Assembly: GCA_030424975.1 (NCBI GenBank)
Contig: JAUHVY010000001.1
Location: forward strand, 803,093 to 867,092
Source: Alphaproteobacteria bacterium
GTDB taxonomy: Bacteria; Pseudomonadota; Alphaproteobacteria; Micavibrionales; Micavibrionaceae
Direction: 5' to 3'
Length of the DNA stretch: 64,000 nt
In this document: one piece after another, positions 17,059-26,331 of the stretch
Layout of the letters: each line of letters starts with the position of its first letter
How positions within the stretch are numbered: the stretch's first letter is position 1
Translations under genes and position numbers: made by a program
The notes under the pieces: generated by a model
Told to the model about the DNA's origin: nothing
Database searches by the model: none
What the model saw: the letters and a program-made list of their open reading frames with translations, nothing else

Positions 17059-18416
17059 AAAAGACAGTTTTATTAACCGCAACATCATTGGCTTTGTCCG
17101 GCTGCGTCGGAACCCCTAATATATTCAAGGACATGCAAACGCCTAAATTCTGGGACACCGCCGAAACATATGATGAAATAGAAACAGTTGATACATCCTC
17201 TTTAGCGCGTTGGTGGGAACGTGGCGAAGATGAAACGCTGAACAAACTTATACAGTTGGCATTAAACGACTCTCCTGACAGAGAGTTGGCACTGGCACGC
17301 GTTATGGAGGCGCGCGGCATTGCACGTACAGCAAAATCTTACCTCTTCCCCCAAATCGGTGCCAGTGGTAACGCAGGACGACAAGAAACATCGCAGATGA
17401 ATGCAGATGATTTTTACGATGCGCAATTCGATGCCAGCTATGAAATAGATATTTTTGGTGTTAATCGTTTAGGTAACGTTGCTGCACAAAAACAAGCACA
17501 AGCGTATGAGGCACAATATAACGATGTCACTCTAACTTTAATCGCTGATATTACAAGAAGCTACATAGAGTACAGAAGCAACCAAAAACAAGTAGCGATT
17601 GCAAGTAAAAACCTGGAGTTACAGACAAAAACACGTGATCTTGTTAAACGCCTTATGACTTTGGGAGAAGCTCCGCGCCTTGACGTAGAACGCGCAGAAA
17701 CTCTTGTGAACCAAACAAAAGCTTCAATTCCCGCATATCAACGTCTGGCAGATAATGCGCGTTTACGCCTTACAGTTTTGACAGGAACATTGCCGGAATT
17801 CATCAAACCTCTACTGACAGAGCCGGCAGGCATCCCCTTTGTTGATAAAGTGGAGCCTGTACTTGCAGCCCCTGCGGACATTTTATCTGCACGCCCGGAT
17901 ATTCGCGCAGCGACTCTTAACTTAGAAGCCAGCACGAAACTGGCACAAGCGACAACACGTACAATATTCCCTAGTTTTACAATAGGTGGTTTTTACGGCG
18001 TTGCAGAAAATGCACTAAGATCCGCGACGAATGTTTGGAGTGTCGCCCTTGGAGCGGCTGTATCTGTAATCGACTTCGGGCGTATAGAGGGCCAAATTGA
18101 TGCCGCACGCGGCGTTGAAAAGCAAGCCTATGCGCGCTATCGCAAGACGATTCTTAATGCCGTTGTAGAAGTAGAAACAGCACTTGCGGATTACAGTCAT
18201 ATTCATGAGCAAAGAATCTCATTAGAAAAGGCATACAATAGTGCTTCACAAGCTCTCAAACTTTCACAAAGTTTATACAATGAGGGAGAGATATCATTTT
18301 TGGATGTGTTAGATGCGCAGCGTACATTGAACCAAGCCGATAGCGCCTTAATTTCTGCGGAATCTGAGCAAGCTCAAAGTTTGATTAGATTGTACAAATC
18401 CATCGGCGTATATTAA
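17055..18416 (+). CDS. Outer membrane efflux lipoprotein (OprM/NodT type)
   Basis: 453 residues, the TolC-like channel of the pump. The first 20 residues, ending SLALSGCVGTP, form a lipoprotein signal with the lipidated Cys at about position 16. Two repeats of the outer-membrane-efflux domain follow. Family signatures include ARWWERGEDETLNKLIQLAL, the NodT-type YEIDIFG and the second-half LYNEGEISFLDVLDAQRTLNQA. The start overlaps the permease stop by four bases. Together the three genes encode a complete tripartite pump controlled by the upstream TetR protein. Confidence 0.94.
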   Translation: MKKTVLLTATSLALSGCVGTPNIFKDMQTPKFWDTAETYDEIETVDTSSLARWWERGEDETLNKLIQLALNDSPDRELALARVMEARGIARTAKSYLFPQIGASGNAGRQETSQMNADDFYDAQFDASYEIDIFGVNRLGNVAAQKQAQAYEAQYNDVTLTLIADITRSYIEYRSNQKQVAIASKNLELQTKTRDLVKRLMTLGEAPRLDVERAETLVNQTKASIPAYQRLADNARLRLTVLTGTLPEFIKPLLTEPAGIPFVDKVEPVLAAPADILSARPDIRAATLNLEASTKLAQATTRTIFPSFTIGGFYGVAENALRSATNVWSVALGAAVSVIDFGRIEGQIDAARGVEKQAYARYRKTILNAVVEVETALADYSHIHEQRISLEKAYNSASQALKLSQSLYNEGEISFLDVLDAQRTLNQADSALISAESEQAQSLIRLYKSIGVY

Positions 18417-18569
18417 TTCCCAGGAGAATTTAACAGAAATCAGCCCCTAAAATTTTTTAGCAAGCCTTGCTGTAAAATAAATATAATATTTACTATGATT
18501 GTTTATCATGGGAGAATCTTCGCGCGGTTCTCAGTTTAGACTTATTTATTATAAAGAAAATTTTACTCA

Positions 18570-19958
18570 ATGTTGAAGACGGCCATTAACCTCAACAAAA
18601 TGAAGAAGCACTTAAGCTTTCGTTATATCATTGCCTTATCTTTAATTGCCTTTAACATCACTTTTGCGCATACATTAATATCCATCCAACTTCACGACAG
18701 TGACAGGCATGCACGATATATTAACCAGAGTGGTATGCAGCGCATGCTCTCACAACGCATCGCTCTATTTAGTAATCAAGTAAGCAAGGATAATAGTCAT
18801 TCGACAAATGTAAAACTAATTGCCAATATGAAAGCCGCCATTCAGAAGATGGAAGCCAATCATAAGGATTTAACCAGCATAGATTTCGAAAATTTAACAC
18901 ATGGGGCCATCTTAAAAGATATTTATTTTGGGTATATGTCACTTAATAATAAAACCCATAGTTACCTTACATTAAGTAAGGATTTTACATCTACATATAC
19001 AGGCAAAAATGCTAATTGGAAAAAGCTATCCAATTTACGTCATGAAATCAGTAGTATTGCCTCCGGAAAATTACTGGATGAATTGGATACGGCAGTAGGC
19101 GCTTTTGAATTATCTGCCTCTGCAACAGTAGATGAATTCAAACATATTGAAACATACACTTACTATATTGGCCTTATCATCTTGTTATTAGAGGTTTTAT
19201 TCATTTTCAGACCAATGATTGAAAACATTGTTATTGCAACAAGATCTCTGGATGAACGAAACCGTGAGCTCGTTGAATTTAACTATCGCATTTCGCACGA
19301 CCTGCGCTCGCCTGTGGTTTCATCTTTAGGCTTGGCACGTCTGGCCATTGAAGCCATTGAAAGCAATGACCTTAATGACGCGCAAACCTCTGTGCAACAC
19401 ATTGAAAAATCAATGGAGGGATTGGACAAACTTATTGGTGATATCTTATTGCTTTCAAAGGTAAAAACGACAGATAGCCCCATTCAAGAATTCACATGTG
19501 AAGAGGTAATCGGCGAAACGCTGGAAAAAATGAAGTATTTAGAAAATTATAGCTTCATAAATTTCTCTACAAATATAGAGATCCCCCACTCCATAAAAAT
19601 GAGACGTTTTTTATTACAGCAAATATTGGAAAACCTCATTTCCAATGCGATAAAATACGCTGATCCTTCGGAAAAGTTTCCTACCATCTATATTACTGCT
19701 GTTGAAAAGCCGGAGCACTATATCTTTCGTGTAGAAGACAATGGTATCGGAATCCCGGAAATGTATAGAGACAAGGTTTTTGATATCTTCCAACGTTTTC
19801 ACCCAAAAATAGGATCTGGAAGTGGACTTGGCCTATACATTGTCAAACAACAAGCAAATATTTTAAAAGCTGATATTAAATATATCCCCCTAAAAAAAGG
19901 CTCGTGTTTTGAATTATCCATTCCCAAATATATGGTGCGTAAAATAAAGCTTTCTTAA
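18570..19958 (+). CDS. Orphan sensor histidine kinase with PilJ-like input domain
   Basis: 462 residues with two membrane helices (about residues 16-36 and 190-210) bracketing a periplasmic region of about 150 residues. That region begins NQSGMQRMLSQRIALF, the start of the type IV pili methyl-accepting (PilJ) input domain also found in nitrate/nitrite sensors. The dimerisation box is NYRISHDLRSPVVSSLGLA, with the phospho-acceptor His at about residue 245. The ATPase domain has NLISNAIKYADP (N box), VEDNGIGIP (G1) and SGLGLYIVK (G2). No response regulator is adjacent, so its partner is elsewhere. The start is the ATG following AAAGAAAA. Confidence 0.88.
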   Translation: MLKTAINLNKMKKHLSFRYIIALSLIAFNITFAHTLISIQLHDSDRHARYINQSGMQRMLSQRIALFSNQVSKDNSHSTNVKLIANMKAAIQKMEANHKDLTSIDFENLTHGAILKDIYFGYMSLNNKTHSYLTLSKDFTSTYTGKNANWKKLSNLRHEISSIASGKLLDELDTAVGAFELSASATVDEFKHIETYTYYIGLIILLLEVLFIFRPMIENIVIATRSLDERNRELVEFNYRISHDLRSPVVSSLGLARLAIEAIESNDLNDAQTSVQHIEKSMEGLDKLIGDILLLSKVKTTDSPIQEFTCEEVIGETLEKMKYLENYSFINFSTNIEIPHSIKMRRFLLQQILENLISNAIKYADPSEKFPTIYITAVEKPEHYIFRVEDNGIGIPEMYRDKVFDIFQRFHPKIGSGSGLGLYIVKQQANILKADIKYIPLKKGSCFELSIPKYMVRKIKLS

Positions 19959-20033
19959 CCTGCGTGTTTCGTTGCTAAGCCGCCCTTATATTTATGGATC
20001 TATATTAAACTGCAATAATCATCCAATAATCGA

Positions 20034-20927
20034 TCATAGAGATTGTTTTATGACCTTTATGATTTCATCTAAAACATATGTTACACGCATCGCCTCGACA
20101 TCCCTTTTTGGCGTTAAAGCCCGCGCCATGCGCGTTGCACCGAATCTGTATTCCGGTAAAATTTGCACCAGCTGGCCTGTGGCGATCTCAGATTTCACAG
20201 ACCAATCTGACTTTATTGTTATGCCCACGCCAGCCACCGCCAGCTTAGTAAGATAATCACCAGTGTTACAAAAAAGATATTTTCGCAATCCGACATTAGT
20301 CTTCTTGTTCCCCTTATAGAGTGACCACTCCCTAATATTCATAAAGCTCAGGCAAAAATGTTCTGATAATTCGTTTGGCGATTTTGGTGTTCCGTATTCT
20401 TTCAAATATTCGGGACTAGCGAGAAGCAATCCATTATCCTCAAATATATCGATACTATCCATATTTGGTTCATCATGACCGCCAATACGAAAACTAATAT
20501 CGACCCCTTCCTTCGTCAATTTAGTCAAACCATCCTCTAAAATAAGATCAACAGTTAATAATGGCTGGTCTCTTGTGATTTTTTGAATGGCTTCCACCAG
20601 AAACACACGAGCAAATGAATGAGGCGCAGATATACGGACGCGCCCCTCCAGGCTACGCGGATTACTATCTAGTTGACTTGGCGTAGAGATCAACTCACTC
20701 AAATCAAGCATTTTCTCAGACAACAGTAGCAGTTCTTGACCTTCTTCAGTAAGGCTTACATGACGTGTAGTACGCATAAATAGAGCACGCCCTGTTACGG
20801 CCTCCAAACGCTTTATACGCTTAGTTGTTACCGCAGGTGAGTATCCCAGACGCTCGCCCGCCTCACGAAAGTTTAACGTTCTGCATATCTCGTTAAACAG
20901 TTTGATATCTGAAATATATTCCAACAT
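20034..20927 (-). CDS. LysR-type transcriptional regulator
   Basis: 297 residues. The N-terminal winged helix (about residues 6-65, FNEICRTLNFREAGERLGYSP, then TKRIKRLEAVTGRALFMRTT) is a typical LysR DNA-binding domain, followed by the substrate-binding domain. It is divergent from the Old Yellow Enzyme operon across a 101-base gap, the standard arrangement in which a LysR protein activates the neighbouring operon in response to a small molecule. The ligand is unknown. Confidence 0.92.
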   Translation of the reverse strand: MLEYISDIKLFNEICRTLNFREAGERLGYSPAVTTKRIKRLEAVTGRALFMRTTRHVSLTEEGQELLLLSEKMLDLSELISTPSQLDSNPRSLEGRVRISAPHSFARVFLVEAIQKITRDQPLLTVDLILEDGLTKLTKEGVDISFRIGGHDEPNMDSIDIFEDNGLLLASPEYLKEYGTPKSPNELSEHFCLSFMNIREWSLYKGNKKTNVGLRKYLFCNTGDYLTKLAVAGVGITIKSDWSVKSEIATGQLVQILPEYRFGATRMARALTPKRDVEAMRVTYVLDEIIKVIKQSL

Positions 20928-20963
20928 GATTATTAACTATAACAAAACAATCTATTGCAAATA

Positions 20964-20981
20964 AAGATAATTATTAATCTT
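20964..20981. promoter_or_regulatory. Putative LysR operator in the divergent gap
   Basis: AAGAT and ATCTT form an inverted repeat with an eight-base AT-rich spacer, within the T-N11-A style expected of LysR boxes. It lies 37 bases from the regulator's start and 48 bases before the oxidoreductase. In so AT-rich a gap the match could be chance. Confidence 0.35.
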
Positions 20982-21028
20982 ACTGGCTCATGTAGAATAA
21001 ATATCATTAACGTATTGTGAGATAAATT

Positions 21029-22132
21029 ATGAGCACGCTTTTTGAAACAGTAACCTTCAACGATCTGGAATTTAAAAACCGCATAGTCATGCCCCCCATG
21101 ACGCGATGCCGCTCATCACACCCGGGAAATGTTGCCACCTCACTTATGGCGGAATATTACGGCCAGCGAACTGATGCAGGACTGATTATTGCCGAAGCCA
21201 CACAAGTCAGTCATGATGCACAAGGCTACTCATTTACCCCTGGCATACATACAAAAGAACAAATTGAAGGCTGGAAACTGGTCACAAATGAGGTACATAA
21301 AAATAACGGGTTAATATTTTTGCAGGTCTGGCACACAGGCCGTATGTCACATGAAAGCTTCCATAACGGAAGCGCACCATTTGCCCCGTCTGCAATTGAA
21401 ACGCCTGAAGACACCACCGTATGGATCGCAAATAAAAATGGTAATGGTGGTGCCATGGTACGTTGCACCCCACCACGTGAAATGACATTAGCAGAAATAA
21501 AACGTGTACAAGATGACTTTGTGAATGCTGCGAAAAACGCAAAAGAGGCAGGGTTCGACGGCATTGAATTACATGGAGCAAATGGGTATATCATCGATCA
21601 ATTCCTACGCAAAAGCTCAAATCAACGTACAGATGAATATGGCGGCACACCGCAAAATCGCATTCGTTTTCTGATCGAAATCCTTGAACGAATTGTAGAG
21701 ATATTCCCGCCATCACGAATTGGGGTGCGTTTTGCGCCCCACAATATAACGCGTGGCATGGATGATCCTGATACGCCTCAAACAGTGCTGCTCGCCATGA
21801 CAAAAATGGCCACCTTAGATATTGGCTATGTGCATTTTGCAGAAGTTGACTGGGACGCTGCTCCGGATGTGCCTGAAGAATTTCGGGCACTTGCGCGTGC
21901 TATATTCCCCAATATGATTATGGTCGCCGGAAAATATGATCTGGAAAAAGCAAATTGGGTTTTGAATAAAGGCTACGCAGATTTAATTGCATTCGGCCGT
22001 CCGTTCATTGCCAATCCTGATTTCCCTACACGCTTAAAAAACAAGTTATCGCTCGCAGAACTCAACCCTGATTTATTATTTGGTGGTGGCTCGAAAGGAT
22101 ACACTGACTATCCGCGACATGAAGAAACTTGA
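21029..22132 (+). CDS. Old Yellow Enzyme family NAD(P)H:flavin oxidoreductase
   Basis: 367 residues, an FMN TIM barrel. Motifs include FKNRIVMPPMTRCRS at the N-terminus, FLQVWHTGRMSH, then FDGIELHGANGYIIDQFLRKSSNQRTDEYGG split over about residues 178-208 (the HGANGYLxxQFL core), and the C-terminal DLIAFGRPFIANPD that binds the FMN phosphate. Relatives (NemA, xenobiotic reductases) reduce activated C=C bonds of electrophiles or nitro compounds. It opens a same-strand run through 26153 and is likely activated by the divergent LysR protein. The physiological substrate is unknown. Confidence 0.93.
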   Translation: MSTLFETVTFNDLEFKNRIVMPPMTRCRSSHPGNVATSLMAEYYGQRTDAGLIIAEATQVSHDAQGYSFTPGIHTKEQIEGWKLVTNEVHKNNGLIFLQVWHTGRMSHESFHNGSAPFAPSAIETPEDTTVWIANKNGNGGAMVRCTPPREMTLAEIKRVQDDFVNAAKNAKEAGFDGIELHGANGYIIDQFLRKSSNQRTDEYGGTPQNRIRFLIEILERIVEIFPPSRIGVRFAPHNITRGMDDPDTPQTVLLAMTKMATLDIGYVHFAEVDWDAAPDVPEEFRALARAIFPNMIMVAGKYDLEKANWVLNKGYADLIAFGRPFIANPDFPTRLKNKLSLAELNPDLLFGGGSKGYTDYPRHEET

Positions 22133-22157
22133 ATTTAAAATATAACGGCAAGTCAAC

Positions 22158-22997
22158 ATGATGGAAGAAAAACAGAGTACTATAGGCATTTGCACCTGGA
22201 CGCTAGGTATTAAAGACCTTGATACCATGATGAAAAAGATTGCTGACTTGGGTTTAGGTGCCGTTCAATATTGTGAACATTATGACGATCACCGTTCAGA
22301 AGACGTCCTCAAATACGCAAAAAAACACAGCCTTGATATTGTTGTGTACGACCCGTTTGAATGCGGCCCAGGCAAAAGAAACGGCGTAGCCAGCAAGGAA
22401 AATGCTGTGCACTTTTATAAATCCGTCATCGATTTTTCTGCGCAGCTTAACGTTGGCGCAACACTACAGGGGCTAAGTGCTTGGACACAAAATTGTACAA
22501 CGCGCGCAGAAGGCTGGTATCAAATCGTATCATGCGTAAAAGAGCTTTCAGATTATGCAAATACCAAAGGCGTTAAACTCTTCTACGAGCCTGTGAATTT
22601 ATATGAAGTCGCCTATATTCGAACAGCAAAGGACTACGAAAAACTGATTGAAGAAAGTGGTTGTAAAGACATATCCATCCTACTGGATAGCTTTCACATG
22701 AATATCGGAGAGAAAGCGCCGCTTCAAACATTGGAGAACTACGCAGCCAAAAGCTCTATATTCCACTTATCCGACTCCAACAGAGAGGGGCTTGGGCAAG
22801 GGCATATCGACTTCAAAACCTATTACAATATTCTGAAAAACGAAGGTTTTAAGGGAACTATTATATTCGAATTTGTTTTAGAAACAAATGCAGTAAACAT
22901 CTCCCCACGCAACGAAACCGAAATGCAAGAGCTAACCGAACAAATACAAAAAAGCGTAAGTATGTGGCGCGCGCTTGAAGATATCGAAGGAGTTTAA
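22158..22997 (+). CDS. Sugar phosphate isomerase/epimerase-like TIM barrel
   Basis: 279 residues, of the xylose isomerase-like/AP endonuclease 2 superfamily. The barrel's metal ligands are suggested by LFYEPVNLYE (about residue 141), ISILLDSFHMNIGE (about 172-186), SIFHLSDSNREGLGQGHIDF and IIFEFVLE. Superfamily members include sugar epimerases, myo-inosose dehydratases and hydroxypyruvate isomerases, so the substrate cannot be named. It is 25 bases downstream of the OYE gene, with a glutaredoxin gene one base after its stop. Confidence 0.85.
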   Translation: MMEEKQSTIGICTWTLGIKDLDTMMKKIADLGLGAVQYCEHYDDHRSEDVLKYAKKHSLDIVVYDPFECGPGKRNGVASKENAVHFYKSVIDFSAQLNVGATLQGLSAWTQNCTTRAEGWYQIVSCVKELSDYANTKGVKLFYEPVNLYEVAYIRTAKDYEKLIEESGCKDISILLDSFHMNIGEKAPLQTLENYAAKSSIFHLSDSNREGLGQGHIDFKTYYNILKNEGFKGTIIFEFVLETNAVNISPRNETEMQELTEQIQKSVSMWRALEDIEGV

Positions 22998-22998
22998 A

Positions 22999-23637
22999 AT
23001 GAATTTATATGTATACGAACACTGCCCGTTCTGTATCCGCGCGCGTATGATCTTCGGCCTTAAACATATTGATTTTAACCTTAAGATCATTATGGAAGCC
23101 GATGTTGAAACCCCCACAAAAATGATTGGCAAAAAAATGGTGCCGATTTTAGAAAAAGACGATGGCACATATATGGGCGAAAGCCTCGACATCGTGCATT
23201 ACGTTGATCAAACCGGCGATCCTATTTTAACGGCTCCCCAGGATAAAGATATCGCAAACTGGGAACAAGAACACCAAAGCACAATTTTCAACCTTGCGGT
23301 TCCTCGTTTTACAAAGGCTGACTTCAAAGAACTGGCAACCGACGAAGCACGGGAATATTTCCGCAAAAGAGAAGAAAAATCCTTTGGTGATCTTGAGGCT
23401 TTGATAGCCAAAAGCAGCTCACTCATTGCTGACATTGAAAGCGGTCTAAAAACTCTGGAGCCGATGATTTCAAAACGTGGAAAAGATAATTTTGATATTA
23501 GCGATATCACATTATACCCCCTATTATGGTCATTAAGTATCGTCGACGGCGTCGACTTTCCAAAAGATGTTCAAGACTATATGTATCGTGTATCTAGTGC
23601 ATCAATGATCCCATTACTATTTAAGCAAAAAATGTAA
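22999..23637 (+). CDS. grxB: Glutaredoxin 2 (GrxB type)
   Basis: About 212 residues. The start MNLYVYEHCPFCIRARMIFG contains the CPFC redox motif, and the KMVPILEKDDG and MGESLDIVHYVD elements are the GST-like glutathione-binding site of Grx2. A C-terminal all-helical domain completes the GST fold. The longer frame starts upstream inside the preceding gene. The ATG at 22999 has a GAAGGAG site six bases before it and gives the normal N-terminus. It reduces mixed disulfides with glutathione in the cytoplasm, fitting an operon that handles electrophiles. Confidence 0.9.
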   Translation: MNLYVYEHCPFCIRARMIFGLKHIDFNLKIIMEADVETPTKMIGKKMVPILEKDDGTYMGESLDIVHYVDQTGDPILTAPQDKDIANWEQEHQSTIFNLAVPRFTKADFKELATDEAREYFRKREEKSFGDLEALIAKSSSLIADIESGLKTLEPMISKRGKDNFDISDITLYPLLWSLSIVDGVDFPKDVQDYMYRVSSASMIPLLFKQKM

Positions 23638-23646
23638 GGAAACTTA

Positions 23647-24201
23647 ATGAGGAACACTGAAAATTTTGACGCAATCTCAAAAATAAATCACTGGCTTTTT
23701 GGAATAGCCTTCATAGGACTGATTGCATTCGGATTTTATATTGCAAATGCAGAATTCCCCCCCGGAACCAAGGGGCCATATATGATGTACCATAAATCAC
23801 TTGGTGTTATCTTTCTTATTTTCGCAGCATGGAGAGTATTTTGGCGTATATTCAAGGGGTTTCCCAAAGAGGTTTCCAATCTTAAAACATGGGAATTTCT
23901 GCTTGCGAGAGCGACGCATTGGCTTTTACTGCTCGCCCTATTACTAATGCCTATCAGCGGTATTGTAATGAATATATTCAGCGGCCGTGATCTATCCGTA
24001 TTTAACTGGTTTACAATCCCCGGCCAGACTAAAATTGAAAACATCGCTTCGTCTGCAAGCTTTATCCATCATAATGCACCCTATATTATTTCTGCACTCA
24101 TTTTCCTTCATATTGCTGCTGCGCTAAAACATCATTTCATTGATAAAGATCAGACGCTTTTACGTATGGTAAAAGACATAAACGAACCTAAAGGATCATA
24201 A
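23647..24201 (+). CDS. Cytochrome b561 family protein
   Basis: 184 residues with four membrane helices (about residues 12-30, 44-62, 85-105 and 140-160). Haem-ligand histidines are plausible at SKINHWLFG, MYHKSLGVIF, ATHWLLLLALLLMPISG and FLHIAAALKHHFIDKD, the pattern of bacterial CybB. Such proteins pass electrons from quinol to periplasmic acceptors such as superoxide. It lies nine bases after grxB. The link to the operon's chemistry is inferred only. Confidence 0.9.
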   Translation: MRNTENFDAISKINHWLFGIAFIGLIAFGFYIANAEFPPGTKGPYMMYHKSLGVIFLIFAAWRVFWRIFKGFPKEVSNLKTWEFLLARATHWLLLLALLLMPISGIVMNIFSGRDLSVFNWFTIPGQTKIENIASSASFIHHNAPYIISALIFLHIAAALKHHFIDKDQTLLRMVKDINEPKGS

Positions 24202-24203
24202 AA

Positions 24204-25250
24204 TTGGCTATACTAAAAAAAGAAATATCTAAATTTACTATCCGTACGCTTATCGTAGGTCTGTCCTTATTGAACGTGATGTGGACATTTCCTGCGCTTG
24301 CACAGGAAAAACACTCTCAACCAAAATACGATAAATTACTAACAGGGTATGAGTACCCCTTGCCTACGCATTCATATAAATTTCAATCGCAGGGTAAAAA
24401 CCTCACGATGAATTACATGTATCTTGCGCCCAAGGATGCAAACCTTCCTGTCATCACCTTATTGCACGGCAAGAACTTTAACGGCGCGTACTGGCAACAA
24501 ACCGCTGAATACATTCATGACCTAGGGTATGGTGTGCTTATTCCTGACCAAATCGGCTTTGGAAAATCCTCCAAGCCCGTTGATTATCAATTCAGCTTTG
24601 AAGCCCTAGCCAACAACACACATTCTTTGCTCGAAAGCCTGAATATCAATTCCTCTATCATTGTAGGTCATTCTATGGGCGGAATGTTGGCGGCGCGCTA
24701 TTCTCTGCTTTATCCGCAAAGCACAAAGCAGCTTATCCTGATTAACCCTATCGGTTTAGAAAACTACCTGCAATTTGTTGAATACAAAGACCACAATTTT
24801 TTCTATGAAAACGAACTTAAACTTACACCCGAAAAAATCGTCTCTTATCAGAAACAAAATTATTATGACGGTGCATGGAATGATCGTTACGCCGCGCTCG
24901 CTGAACCATTGATCGGTTGGATTAACGGACCCGACCGAGACATACTAGCCACAGTAAGCGCCCGAACATATGATATGATTTTCACAGGCGCAGTTGTTGA
25001 CGATTTTTCTAAACTGGAAGTTCCGACAACATTGATCATAGGCACAAGGGATCGTACAGGCCCCGGACGCAATTGGAAAAAAGACGGTATAACAAGAGAG
25101 CTTGGCCGCTATGATCGTCTTGGCAAAGAAATCACTGATCGCAATTCCAACATTAAGGTGATCGAACTTGAAGGTCTTGGCCATTTACCGCAAATAGAAG
25201 ATTTCGCTAGATTTAAAAATATTTTCACACAAACGCTGACAAACCAATAA
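24204..25250 (+). CDS. Exported alpha/beta hydrolase
   Basis: 348 residues. The start is a TTG with an AAGGATC site upstream and only two bases after the previous stop. Residues about 13-35 form a signal peptide ending PALAQE, so the enzyme is periplasmic. The fold is evident: ITLLHGKNFNGAYWQ (oxyanion region), VGHSMGGMLAARYSLLYP with the Ser nucleophile in GHSMGG (about residue 156), the acid in IIGTRDRTGPG and the His in LEGLGHLPQIEDFARF. This resembles epoxide hydrolase/haloalkane dehalogenase/esterase relatives; the substrate is unknown. Confidence 0.88.
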   Translation: MAILKKEISKFTIRTLIVGLSLLNVMWTFPALAQEKHSQPKYDKLLTGYEYPLPTHSYKFQSQGKNLTMNYMYLAPKDANLPVITLLHGKNFNGAYWQQTAEYIHDLGYGVLIPDQIGFGKSSKPVDYQFSFEALANNTHSLLESLNINSSIIVGHSMGGMLAARYSLLYPQSTKQLILINPIGLENYLQFVEYKDHNFFYENELKLTPEKIVSYQKQNYYDGAWNDRYAALAEPLIGWINGPDRDILATVSARTYDMIFTGAVVDDFSKLEVPTTLIIGTRDRTGPGRNWKKDGITRELGRYDRLGKEITDRNSNIKVIELEGLGHLPQIEDFARFKNIFTQTLTNQ

Positions 25251-25259
25251 GGAACTTTT

Positions 25260-26153
25260 ATGCGCGTACTATTCCTCTCATTACTAACTTTAATGGTCTT
25301 TGTTGGTGTACGTCCATCATATGCAGATGACCACAGCGGTGATACAAAACCAACCTATGCAATTGAAGAAATCAAACCGGGAATACTGCGTACGCAGCAA
25401 GGGCCATATCATGGCATTGTGATTGTCGGCGAAACGGGACTTCTGATCTTTGATACATTCAGCGAAGAGTTTTCAAAATGGTTGGACGCAGAGCTGAAAT
25501 CAAAATTCCCTGATAAACCTGTAAAATACGTTGTCTATAGCCACAACCACCCGGATCACGTATCAGGTGGGCAAGTCTTTGCACACCACAACCCGCTTTA
25601 CATCTCTCATGAATTGGCAAAAGAGAGTATGGAACGCATGAAGGTACCAACGCATTACCCCACAGTGACTTTTGATGATTCATTGCAAATCGATCTTGAT
25701 GGTAAAACAATTGAATTTAACTATTGGGGGCAAAATGATGGCTGGGGCTCAATCAGCATGTATGTAGCCGAGCAAAAATTCATAGCCGCAATTGACTGGG
25801 CTTTAACAGACCGCGTACCATATATGGAAATCAGACGGTATAACGTAGACGGCATCATCCGCTCCCTATATGAAATCGACAACATGGATTGGGACCTTAT
25901 ATCACCGGGACATGCAAGCACGGGAACAAAGGCACAAGTACGCAACTTCAGATCGTATGTAGAAACCATCAGAGATGGCGTTATCACAGGAATTAATAGC
26001 GGCCATGAAGAGGAAAAAGTTATTCAAGATATTCTGACCGACTTAAAAACCAAACCCAACTTTACGAGCCTGAAAATGTTCGACAAATGGTCCGAACAAA
26101 ATGTCAGAGGTATCTATCGTCAAATCGCAGAGGTAGAAGGCATTCTGGAATAG
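25260..26153 (+). CDS. Exported MBL-fold metallo-hydrolase
   Basis: 297 residues. A signal peptide (about residues 1-22, ending PSYADD) predicts periplasmic location. The zinc motif is YVVYSHNHPDHVSGG (HxHxDH, about residues 95-100), with later ligands suggested by FIAAIDWAL and ISPGHAS. The family includes class B beta-lactamases, SoxH-like and quinoprotein relay proteins; the sequence does not separate them. It is the last gene of the run that starts with the Old Yellow Enzyme. The next gene downstream is convergent. Confidence 0.88.
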   Translation: MRVLFLSLLTLMVFVGVRPSYADDHSGDTKPTYAIEEIKPGILRTQQGPYHGIVIVGETGLLIFDTFSEEFSKWLDAELKSKFPDKPVKYVVYSHNHPDHVSGGQVFAHHNPLYISHELAKESMERMKVPTHYPTVTFDDSLQIDLDGKTIEFNYWGQNDGWGSISMYVAEQKFIAAIDWALTDRVPYMEIRRYNVDGIIRSLYEIDNMDWDLISPGHASTGTKAQVRNFRSYVETIRDGVITGINSGHEEEKVIQDILTDLKTKPNFTSLKMFDKWSEQNVRGIYRQIAEVEGILE

Positions 26154-26183
26154 AGCCTCCACCGCCAGCGAAGGCATAATTAG

Positions 26184-26210
26184 ATGATATTGCGGAAAAT
26201 AATGGCGCGC
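26184..26210 (+). repeat. Short intergenic repeat, copy A
   Basis: It begins ATGATATTGC, continues GGAAAATA and ends ATGGCGCGC. Copy C at 27862-27894 has the same order of words, with ATGATAAAATATTGC, AGGAAAAT and ATGGCGCGCC. Copies A and C are in direct orientation about 1.7 kb apart and bracket the dioxygenase and its orphan neighbour. A boundary of an inserted segment or a dispersed small repeat would both fit. Confidence 0.55.
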
Positions 26211-26283
26211 TAGGAAGGGTTCGTTCGCCTCCCCCCAACATACGTCATTATCCTTAGCTAAACGTTTTATACAGTTGAGCTTC

Positions 26284-26305
26284 GGCGCGCCATAATTCTC
26301 ATATT
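26284..26305 (-). repeat. Short intergenic repeat, copy B (inverted)
   Basis: On the minus strand it reads AATATGAG, AATT, ATGGCGCGCC. It shares the ATGGCGCGCC core and AT-rich flank with copies A and C but is more degraded. With copy A it makes an imperfect inverted repeat around 73 bases. Confidence 0.4.
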
Positions 26306-26331
26306 CGAAACAGTGTAGATATACTTAGAAC

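Larger units (their letters stand above)
26154..26331. other. Gene-free gap with inverted repeat pair
   Basis: 178 bases between convergent genes. No coding frame is supported. It contains two oppositely oriented copies of a short motif centred on ATGGCGCGC (26184-26210 and 26284-26305), described under repeats. No clear poly-T terminator is seen. Confidence 0.5.

Noticed and set aside
18440-18480. AGCAA-GCC-TTGCT as a terminator after the efflux operon
   Set aside because: The stem has only five pairs and the following sequence is not a T-run; too weak to list.
26201-26230. ATGGCGCGC near 26.2 kb as a tRNA-Arg fragment
   Set aside because: The shared nine bases are the acceptor/CCA complement only; the T-arm does not follow, and the match to the repeat at 27862 is longer.
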